Positions 1 to 5,945 of a DNA stretch of 12,174 nt are shown in pieces. The stretch's first letter is position 1. Each line of letters starts with the position of its first letter. The DNA comes from Anaerosoma sp034007245. Its GTDB lineage: Bacteria; Actinomycetota; Coriobacteriia; Anaerosomatales; Anaerosomataceae. The stretch is from contig JAVERH010000057.1 in NCBI GenBank assembly GCA_034007245.1, positions 1-12,174 on the forward strand. Reading direction: 5' to 3'. The notes below the pieces were generated by a model. It did no database searches. It saw only the letters and a list, made by a program, of their open reading frames with translations, and was not told the origin of the DNA. The translations under genes were made by a program, and so were the position numbers.

Positions 1-1
1 C

Positions 2-307
2 ATGGGTATGACCGAGTGGCAGGTCCTGTACCGGGTTCGTTTCCCTCTCGCGATGCCGGTGGTCTTCGGTGGGGCCCGGACCGCCGCGGTACAGACACTG
101 GGCAACGCCACGCTCGGAGCGTTCGTTGCTGCCGGAACCCTCGGACTCTTCGTCTTCGGCGGCCTGTCACAGCAGGCCCCTGACCTGATCCTCCTCGGAT
201 CGATCACACTCGTGCTTCTTGCCCTGGTACTCGATGGCGTCCTCGGGGTAGTCCAGGAACTACTCTCGCCCCGCCATCGCCGCAGAACCGAAGGAGCGAC
301 CCAGTGA
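2..307 (+). CDS. ABC importer permease, C-terminal part (osmoprotectant/betaine type), cut by window edge
   Basis: This is the last 101 residues of an inner-membrane permease. The open frame runs off the left edge, and the methionine at position 2 is internal rather than a start. The visible part opens in the cytoplasmic EAA loop, the contact for the ATPase (GMTEWQVLYRVRFPLAMPVV, where the permease touches the ATPase). Two hydrophobic segments follow, around residues 28-53 and 60-84, and then a basic tail (SPRHRRR). The loop and the alanine/glycine-rich helix after it match OpuCB/YehY-type permeases. The stop codon overlaps the GTG start of the ATPase gene by 4 nt, so the two are translationally coupled. 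Known for the family: two permease chains and two ATPase chains import glycine betaine, choline, proline or related solutes. The exact substrate cannot be read from this part. Confidence 0.88.
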   Translation: MGMTEWQVLYRVRFPLAMPVVFGGARTAAVQTLGNATLGAFVAAGTLGLFVFGGLSQQAPDLILLGSITLVLLALVLDGVLGVVQELLSPRHRRRTEGATQ

Positions 308-1257
308 TATCGATCCGCAGCGTGAGTAAGGCGTACGCGAGAAGCAAGAAGCCTGCGGTCGCAGACCTCTCCATCGAGGTTCCGGCCGGAGAGGTCGTCG
401 TTCTCATCGGCCCGAGTGGCTGCGGCAAGTCGACGACCATGCGGATGGTGAACCGACTCGTCGAGCCCGATGAGGGGACGATCACCGTAGACGGACGCGA
501 TGTACGCGAGTTCCGTCCTGAAGCACTTCGGCGCCACATCGGCTACGCCATCCAGGGCGTCGGGCTGTTCCCACACTGGACGGTCGCTCAAAACGTCGGG
601 GTCGTACCCGGACTCCTCCGCTGGGACCGCGCGCGCATCAGCACCCGGACCCTGGAGTTGCTGGAGTTGGTGGGGCTCGATCCCATCCGGTATCAGGGGA
701 AATACCCTCACGAGCTCTCAGGTGGCGAGGCGCAGCGCGTCGGCGTGGCCCGGGCGCTCGCTGCCGACCCGCCGCTCCTGCTCATGGACGAACCTTTTGG
801 TGCAGTCGATCCGCTCACCCGAGACATGCTTCATGACGAGTTCCGAAAGATCCAGAGCACACTTAAGAAGACGGTGCTGTTCGTCACGCACGACATGGAC
901 GAGGCAGTGAAGCTCGGCGACCGAATCGCCGTCATGCGTGAAGGAGGCCTCGTGCAGTACGACACACCGGAACGCGTCCTCGCATATCCTGCAGACGAGT
1001 TCGTCGCCTCTTTCGTCGGCGCCGAGCGGGCGCTGAAGCGGCTCTCGCTCGCTCCTGTCACCGAAGCGCTCGGGCCGGTTGCTGCTGCCGAGGGCTGTGC
1101 CTGCACGGTCCGCTCCACGGCGTCGCTTCGTGAGGCGCTCGCGCGAATCCTCGAACTCGGCGCCACAGCCATCGGTGTACAGGACGAGCACGGCACACTC
1201 GTCGGCAGCGTGAGCGTCGAGACCATCGTCGAGCGGTTCAGGCGCCCACTCACATGA
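304..1257 (+). CDS. opuCA: ABC importer ATPase, osmoprotectant (OpuCA/YehX) type
   Basis: This 317-residue cytoplasmic ATPase powers the importer whose permeases flank it. Visible motifs are Walker A GPSGCGKST (36-44), Q-loop Gln84 in the stretch IQGVGLFPH, signature LSGGE (138-142), Walker B LLLMDEP (158-164) and the switch His196 in VTHDMDEA. The signature reads LSGGEAQR where LSGGQQQR is commoner. After residue 230 comes a short tail with one CBS-like unit (about 255-315). OpuCA proteins of about 380 residues carry two CBS units; 317 residues is closer to E. coli YehX (about 308). The GTG start at 304 overlaps the upstream stop, and its own stop overlaps the next ATG (ATGA). Betaine/choline/proline-type transport is a family-level call. 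The symbol is by similarity, and a yehX/osmV name would fit equally well. Confidence 0.9.
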   Translation: MISIRSVSKAYARSKKPAVADLSIEVPAGEVVVLIGPSGCGKSTTMRMVNRLVEPDEGTITVDGRDVREFRPEALRRHIGYAIQGVGLFPHWTVAQNVGVVPGLLRWDRARISTRTLELLELVGLDPIRYQGKYPHELSGGEAQRVGVARALAADPPLLLMDEPFGAVDPLTRDMLHDEFRKIQSTLKKTVLFVTHDMDEAVKLGDRIAVMREGGLVQYDTPERVLAYPADEFVASFVGAERALKRLSLAPVTEALGPVAAAEGCACTVRSTASLREALARILELGATAIGVQDEHGTLVGSVSVETIVERFRRPLT

Positions 1258-2000
1258 GAACGATCCGACACATCCTCGCCCCCGTCATCGCCCTGGGCGT
1301 GTATCTTGCCCTCGCATCAGCGACTCCGCTCTGGCGCGCCACACTCGGTGCCCTGTTCCCGAACGAGACCCGTATCCTGTATCCGGACGTGACACCACTG
1401 GGTCTGGTGGGTCAGCACCTCGAGCTCGTACTGATCTCCAGCGCGATCTCGATCACCGTGGGGCTCGCACTCGGGATCTTCGTCACACGGCCAGCAGGTG
1501 CTGACTTCCGTGATGTGGTCACCGATCTGAGTAACATAGGTCAGACGTTCCCGCCCGTTGCCGTCTTCACCCTGGCGGTCCCACTACTGGGCTTCGGCGT
1601 ACAACCGACGGTCGTCGCGCTCGCCCTCTACGGCGTGCTACCCGTACTGCGGAACACCATCTCAGGACTCACCGACGTCTCTGCGGATGTGCTCGAGAGC
1701 GCCACGGGGATAGGTATGCGCCCGACAGAACGCCTGCGGCGGGTGGAACTACCACTTGCCGCCCCGGTCATCGTGGCCGGCATCCGCATCTCGGTGATTG
1801 TGAACGTCGCGACCGCCACGCTCGGCGCGATCGCCGGGGCTGGAGGATTCGGCGCACCCATCATCAACGGCCTCGTGAACCTCGCGCCCGCCGTAACACT
1901 TGAGGGAGCGCTGCTCGCCGCCGGACTCGCGCTCGTGTTCGACGCACTACTCGGCGGGATCGAACGCACGCTCACGATGCAACGAGACGCAACCGCCTGA
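1254..2000 (+). CDS. ABC importer permease, osmoprotectant (OpuCB/YehW) type
   Basis: This 248-residue inner-membrane permease is the second of the system. Hydrophobic segments are seen at about 7-22, 56-77, 98-135 (two spans) and 168-195, with a last one at 215-235. The stretch NIGQTFPPVAVFTLAVPLLG (94-113) is typical of OpuCB/OpuCD-type permeases. The EAA coupling loop lies at about 149-171 (ESATGIGMRPTERLRRVELP), where the permease docks on the ATPase. The length matches YehW (about 243). The ATG at 1254 overlaps the ATPase stop by 4 nt. With the upstream permease this gives the order permease-ATPase-permease, as in yehY-yehX-yehW, where the binding-protein gene comes first; here that gene would be left of the window. 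The gene converges on thrS with a 14-nt gap and no obvious terminator hairpin. Confidence 0.9.
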   Translation: MRTIRHILAPVIALGVYLALASATPLWRATLGALFPNETRILYPDVTPLGLVGQHLELVLISSAISITVGLALGIFVTRPAGADFRDVVTDLSNIGQTFPPVAVFTLAVPLLGFGVQPTVVALALYGVLPVLRNTISGLTDVSADVLESATGIGMRPTERLRRVELPLAAPVIVAGIRISVIVNVATATLGAIAGAGGFGAPIINGLVNLAPAVTLEGALLAAGLALVFDALLGGIERTLTMQRDATA

Positions 2001-2014
2001 GATACTGCGCGTCC

Positions 2015-3931
2015 CTACGGCCTCTCGGCAAGCACCCGCTCCGCGAACTCACCCACGCTCATCGCGCCGATGTCACCAGCGATGCGCTCGCGCACGCCGA
2101 CGGTGTCGGCATCGATCTCTTTATCGCCCACCACGAGCATGTACGGTACCTTCTGCTGCTGTGCCTTCGCGATCTTCACACGCATCGGGTCGTTGTCGGA
2201 GTACACCTCCGCGCGCACGCCGGCCTTCGAGAGACGGCGGCGGACGTCATCGCAGTGCTCCAGGTGTCGGTCGGCGATCGGGATGACCACGGCCTGGATC
2301 GGCGCAAGCCACGTAGGGAACGCCCCGGCTGTGTGCTCGATCAGAATGCCAAGGAATCGCTCCATGGACCCGAAGATGGCGCGGTGCAGCATGAACGGCT
2401 GTGCCTCGGTGTTCTCGGCGGTGCGATAGGTGATGTCGAACCGCTCGGGGTTGTTGAAGTCCACCTGGATCGTGGAGAGCTGCCAGATCCGGCCGATAGC
2501 ATCCTTGACCTTGATGTCGATCTTGGGTCCATAGAACGCACCGTCACCCTCGTTGATCTCATACGCGAGGCCCCACTGGTCGAGCGCGGTCATGAGCGCG
2601 CGCGTGGCCAGGTCCCAGTCAGCATCGCGACCCACGGACTTCTCCGGCCGCGTGGAGACCTCGGCCGAGTACTCGAACCCGAAGGTATCCATGATGAACT
2701 TGACGATGTCGAGCATCGCTTTGACCTCGGGGATGATCTGCTCACCGGTGCAGAAGATGTGTGCATCATCCTGCGTGAAGCCACGAGCCCGCATGAGACC
2801 GTGCACCACACCGCTCTTCTCGTGGCGGTAGACGGTACCGAACTCGAACAGCCGCATCGGGAGATCGCGGTAGGATCGCACACTGGAGCGGTACACGAGC
2901 AGCGCACCAGGGCAGTTCATGGGCTTCACCGCATAGTCCGTGGGCTCCTTACCCTCCCCTTCATCGATCTGGAAGGGGTACATGTTCTCCCGGTAGAAGT
3001 CCCAGTGTCCGCTTGTACGCCAGACGTCGGCTTTGTAGATGTGCGGCGTGCGGATCTCCTGATACCCACGCTCGTACAGGTCCGCCGAGAGCCACTCGAT
3101 CAGATCGTGCAGCACCCGTGCACCCTTGGGGTGGTAGAAGACCAGCCCGGACCCCGCGAGCTCGTCGAAGTGGAACAGATCGAGCTCCTTGCCGAGTTTG
3201 CGATGATCGCGCTTCTCAGCCTCATCAAGACGCGTGAGGTACGCATCGAGGTCCTTCTGTGAGAACCACGCCGTGCCGTAGATACGCTGCAACATCGGGC
3301 GATCAGAGTCGCCGCGCCAGTACGCGCCTGCGACCTTCATCAACTTGAACGCCTTCACCCATCCGGTGTGCGGAAGATGCGGGCCGCGGCAGAGGTCTGT
3401 GAACGAGCCGGAAGCGTACGTCGAGATCTCGACATCGTCAGGCAACTCCCCGATGAGCTCGAGCTTGTAGGGCTGATCGACAAAACCCTCTTCGGCCTCC
3501 CGCCTCGAAAGCACGCATCGATCGAACGCCTGCTCGGCAACGACGATCTCGTGCATCTTCTGCTCGATGGCCTCGAGATCCTCCGGGGTGAACGTCCGCC
3601 CGATCTCGAGGTCGTAGTAGAAGCCGTCCTCGATCGCAGGGCCGATACCGAAATGCGTGTCCGGGAAGAGTTCGAGAACCGCCTCGGCCATAACGTGCGC
3701 GGCCGAGTGACGGAGCAAGTCCAGCGCTTCGGGATCGCGTTCCGTCACGATCGAGACCTGCGCCCCATCGTGCACGGGAGCGCACACGTCCACCATCCGT
3801 CCATCGATGCGTCCAGCTATGGCCGCCGCGGCAAGACGGGGGCCGATAGCAGTAGCGACATCGATGACGCTAGCGCCTTCCGAGACGGATCTGGTGCTGC
3901 CATCCGGCAGTGTGATGGAGATATCAGACAT
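2015..3931 (-). CDS. thrS: Threonine--tRNA ligase (ThrRS)
   Basis: This 638-residue class II synthetase attaches threonine to tRNA(Thr) in the cytoplasm. Domains in order are: TGS (1-63); the editing domain with HxxxH at H75/H79 and C181/H185 in DLCRGPH, which removes mischarged serine; the catalytic core; and a C-terminal anticodon-binding domain (about 535-638). The catalytic zinc ligands are C340 (MNCPG), H391 (QDDAHIF) and H516 (MLHRAIFGSMERF). All key residues are present and the length is usual for bacterial ThrRS. I chose the ATG at 3931 because MSDISITLPDGS is a normal TGS start and an AGAGGGAG ribosome site lies 7 nt upstream. The frame stays open 40 codons further, but that stretch overlaps the preceding gene and looks non-coding. 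It lies 52 nt after the zinc-ribbon gene, probably in the same transcript. No T-box sequence was seen. Confidence 0.98.
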   Translation of the reverse strand: MSDISITLPDGSTRSVSEGASVIDVATAIGPRLAAAAIAGRIDGRMVDVCAPVHDGAQVSIVTERDPEALDLLRHSAAHVMAEAVLELFPDTHFGIGPAIEDGFYYDLEIGRTFTPEDLEAIEQKMHEIVVAEQAFDRCVLSRREAEEGFVDQPYKLELIGELPDDVEISTYASGSFTDLCRGPHLPHTGWVKAFKLMKVAGAYWRGDSDRPMLQRIYGTAWFSQKDLDAYLTRLDEAEKRDHRKLGKELDLFHFDELAGSGLVFYHPKGARVLHDLIEWLSADLYERGYQEIRTPHIYKADVWRTSGHWDFYRENMYPFQIDEGEGKEPTDYAVKPMNCPGALLVYRSSVRSYRDLPMRLFEFGTVYRHEKSGVVHGLMRARGFTQDDAHIFCTGEQIIPEVKAMLDIVKFIMDTFGFEYSAEVSTRPEKSVGRDADWDLATRALMTALDQWGLAYEINEGDGAFYGPKIDIKVKDAIGRIWQLSTIQVDFNNPERFDITYRTAENTEAQPFMLHRAIFGSMERFLGILIEHTAGAFPTWLAPIQAVVIPIADRHLEHCDDVRRRLSKAGVRAEVYSDNDPMRVKIAKAQQQKVPYMLVVGDKEIDADTVGVRERIAGDIGAMSVGEFAERVLAERP

Positions 3932-3938
3932 CGCGACG

Positions 3939-3946
3939 CTCCCTCT
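3939..3946 (-). promoter_or_regulatory. Ribosome binding site of thrS
   Basis: AGAGGGAG on the - strand lies 7 nt before the ATG at 3931. It fixes the thrS start there rather than at the earlier in-frame start at 4051. Confidence 0.7.
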
Positions 3947-3949
3947 TAG

Positions 3950-3978
3950 AAAAACCGGACCGCAGAAGTGGTGCTGCG
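3950..3978 (-). terminator. Possible weak hairpin plus T-run between zinc-ribbon gene and thrS
   Basis: On the - strand, CGCAG (3974-3978) can pair with CTGCG (3961-3965) around an 8-nt loop. Five T residues follow at 3954-3950 after a short GC-rich stretch. The T-run starts about 6 nt after the stem and the stem is only 5 bp, so this may be a partial terminator/attenuator in front of thrS or chance. Confidence 0.25.
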
Positions 3979-3983
3979 ACAGG

Positions 3984-4424
3984 TCACTGTTTGGTCTTGC
4001 AGTACGGGCAGACCTGCCAATCGAGCTTGAGAGCCTTCCCGCAACTGACACACTCTTTGTTGAGCTTCTTCATGCAGGAGGGACAGATCAGGTAGTCGGG
4101 CTCGACCGGCTGGAAGCACGCCGGGCACGTCTGCCCTTCACGCAGCAACTCGACCTCCCTGGCGCGGATCTCAAGTTCACGCTCGCGGGCATCCAGCGCG
4201 CTTTCGGGCGGACGGACGACCATGTAGATGGCCCACCCGAAGACATTGAAGAGCAAAACGACGATCGCCCAGAACCATGGCATCGCCCCACGACGTTCTG
4301 CATCACGCCACGTCCAGAACACGAGCGCAACAGAGAACACCACGAAGAACAGAAGGCAGAGGTTCGTGGCCAACGTCAGTGCCGGCTGGATCGGAGCAAG
4401 GAGTTCTCCGAGAGCGTCTTCCAT
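3984..4424 (-). CDS. Membrane protein with two C-terminal zinc ribbons
   Basis: This 146-residue protein has a clear architecture but unknown function. Two membrane helices lie at about 17-38 and 50-71, separated by the short charged loop WRDAERRGA. A charged, probably coiled-coil linker follows (76-96, rich in E and R). The C-terminus carries two CxxC...CxxC zinc ribbons, with Cys at 100/103/114/117 and 125/128/139/142. This resembles the double zinc ribbon (DZR) class. The helix pair followed by a short charged segment also recalls the N-terminal two-helix module of phospholipase-D-like membrane proteins. Neither match gives a reaction, and I see no catalytic motif. The ATG at 4424 has a GAGGGG-type ribosome site a few bases upstream. 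It precedes thrS by 52 nt and is probably cotranscribed with it, from the candidate promoter near 4519. The ribbons likely face the cytoplasm and may bind protein or nucleic acid; that is inference. Confidence 0.85.
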   Translation of the reverse strand: MEDALGELLAPIQPALTLATNLCLLFFVVFSVALVFWTWRDAERRGAMPWFWAIVVLLFNVFGWAIYMVVRPPESALDARERELEIRAREVELLREGQTCPACFQPVEPDYLICPSCMKKLNKECVSCGKALKLDWQVCPYCKTKQ

Positions 4425-4473
4425 GCGGTCCCCCTCAGGGTCTTAGTGGTATCTCTTCGCGTGGCTCTCGGGT

Positions 4474-4488
4474 ATCGCCATGGGCGAT
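4474..4488. repeat. Inverted repeat in leader of the zinc-ribbon gene
   Basis: ATCGCC-ATG-GGCGAT has perfect 6-bp arms and a 3-nt centre, about 50 nt upstream of the start at 4424 and downstream of the candidate promoter. It could be a small mRNA hairpin or an operator. Chance is possible. Confidence 0.35.
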
Positions 4489-4518
4489 GTAGGCCAGAGG
4501 CACAGCATAGCTATCGAG

Positions 4519-4527
4519 ATTCTAGCA
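4519..4527 (-). promoter_or_regulatory. Candidate extended -10 promoter for zinc-ribbon gene and thrS
   Basis: On the - strand the sequence TGCTAGAAT forms an extended -10 element (TGn plus TAGAAT, one mismatch to TATAAT). No good -35 box lies 16-18 nt upstream, as is allowed for extended -10 promoters. Transcription would begin near 4512, giving a leader of about 88 nt before the ATG at 4424. The rest of the 210-nt spacer between folC and this gene (4425-4634) holds only two short inverted repeats; no RNA gene or convincing small coding frame was seen. Confidence 0.4.
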
Positions 4528-4618
4528 GAACACAGACGCCCTATAGCGTAAGACGCAGATGCTTCGCTGCCATACGGTCACCCTGGATGCACATACACCA
4601 CCGAGCGGGCGGCGGGAT

Positions 4619-4632
4619 ATCGCACCTGCGAT
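4619..4632. repeat. Inverted repeat just after folC
   Basis: ATCGCA-CC-TGCGAT begins 2 nt after the folC stop codon. As RNA it would give a 5-bp hairpin with a 4-nt loop, and no T-run follows. It could be a weak terminator of the valS-folC transcript or a protein site. Confidence 0.3.
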
Positions 4633-4634
4633 CC

Positions 4635-5942
4635 TCAGGGGATGTCGGCCTCAAACGCCTTGACCTCTCCCACGGTGTAGAGACTCCCGGTGACCACCAC
4701 ACCGCCGAAACCGCCCTGCTCACGCCCAAGCGCAAGCGCCTGACGCAGGTCGGGCACCACGAGCGGCTCACCATCCGTCACCCGTGCGATCACTGCCGCA
4801 AGCTCTTCTGACGGGATGCAGCGCGAGGAGCCGTTCTCAGTGGCGATGAACGCCGATGCCGACCCATCCAATGCCCGAACGATCCCCTCAACATCCTTGT
4901 CTTTCAGAACGCCGAGGACGATGACCGGCAGGTCACTGCCGAATGTATCGTGTATGGCGCTTGAGAGAACCGCGGCGGCATCAGGGTTGTGAGCGCCGTC
5001 GAGAACGAGTGGAGGCTCGGTCCTGAGCACCTCGAACCGCCCGGGAAACACCATCGCACGCAGCGTCCGATCGGTCACAAGCGGATCCAGCACGCTGCAT
5101 AGCGCTACCTCCGATGCAGCGATAGCAAGCGCGACGTTGGCCGCCTGATATGCGGGTGCATGGATCGAGACCCTATAGTCACGCACTCCGTGGACATCCA
5201 GCGTCAGCATGCCACCGGGCCGATGCGGACGACGCACGACACGCCACGCGATTTCGTCCTCTTCCCGGAGCCCGACACGAAGGATCGACGAGTGGCCGAA
5301 GGAGCGGGCCCGCTTCTCGAAGATATGCTCGACACCCCCACAGCCCGACCCCAGGATGGGCACCGAGTGCTTCGTGATGATGTGCGCCTTATCCTCGGCG
5401 ATCGCCTCACGAGTCGAACCCAGGCGGTCCGTGTGGTCGAGCGCTACCCCCGTGATGACCGCAACCGCCGGGTCGATGACGCTCGTCGCGTCCCACCGGC
5501 CACCCATTCCCACCTCGAGACAGGCGAACTCCACATCGTTGACTTGAAACGCATGCAGTGCGGCAGCGGTAAGCAACTCGAACTCGGTGAACTCGCGATC
5601 CACTGCTGCGGCTGCGTCGAAGACATCGCCGAGAACCGCTGCAAACTCAGCGTCGGACAGCGGCACACCGTCGATCGTGATGCGCTCGGTGTACGAGACC
5701 AGGTGCGGACTCGTGTAGACACCGGTACGGTACCCATGCGCCGAAAGTACTGCCCCCGTCATCCGGGTCACCGAGGTCTTCCCGTTCGTACCGGTGACCT
5801 GCACAAAGCGACACTCGTGCCCGGGACAACCAAGCACCTTCACCAACTCGTTGATACCATCGAGCGAAGGATTTATACCAAAGGTCAGGGCGCGAGCAAG
5901 CCGCTCCACCGCCGATGCATACGATACGTCATCTGTGGTCAC
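4635..5942 (-). CDS. folC: Folylpolyglutamate synthase / dihydrofolate synthase family protein
   Basis: This 435-residue cytoplasmic ATP-dependent ligase of the Mur ligase superfamily adds glutamate to folates, and in many bacteria also makes dihydrofolate from dihydropteroate. Visible motifs are a substrate loop FGINPSLDGI (21-30), P-loop TGTNGKTS (50-57), YTSPHL (76-81), the metal-site Glu143 in LEVGMGGRWD, ALDHTDRLGST with the nearby lysine of EDKAHI, PGRFEVL, and LDGAHNP (314-320) in the C-terminal domain. The length is normal. Whether it has one or both activities cannot be decided from sequence alone. The start is GTG at 5942, with GGAG 6 nt upstream inside the end of valS. The valS stop is only 3 nt before the start, so the pair is surely cotranscribed. 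The valS-folC pairing is common in bacteria. Confidence 0.95.
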   Translation of the reverse strand: MTTDDVSYASAVERLARALTFGINPSLDGINELVKVLGCPGHECRFVQVTGTNGKTSVTRMTGAVLSAHGYRTGVYTSPHLVSYTERITIDGVPLSDAEFAAVLGDVFDAAAAVDREFTEFELLTAAALHAFQVNDVEFACLEVGMGGRWDATSVIDPAVAVITGVALDHTDRLGSTREAIAEDKAHIITKHSVPILGSGCGGVEHIFEKRARSFGHSSILRVGLREEDEIAWRVVRRPHRPGGMLTLDVHGVRDYRVSIHAPAYQAANVALAIAASEVALCSVLDPLVTDRTLRAMVFPGRFEVLRTEPPLVLDGAHNPDAAAVLSSAIHDTFGSDLPVIVLGVLKDKDVEGIVRALDGSASAFIATENGSSRCIPSEELAAVIARVTDGEPLVVPDLRQALALGREQGGFGGVVVTGSLYTVGEVKAFEADIP

Positions 5943-5945
5943 TGA

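Noticed and set aside
2255..3262. Open frame of 335 codons on the + strand opposite thrS
   Set aside because: It is an antisense shadow of the intact ThrRS catalytic core and has no domain features.
3932..4051. 40-residue N-terminal extension of ThrRS
   Set aside because: The stretch overlaps the end of the zinc-ribbon gene, has no ThrRS similarity, and a good ribosome site directs the start at 3931.
4480..4551. 23-codon + strand frame in the spacer after folC
   Set aside because: It has no ribosome site, no promoter in the right place and no recognisable peptide. It fits chance.
4425..4634. tRNA or small RNA gene in the 210-nt spacer
   Set aside because: No cloverleaf arms, T-loop consensus or strong terminated hairpin were found; only two short inverted repeats.
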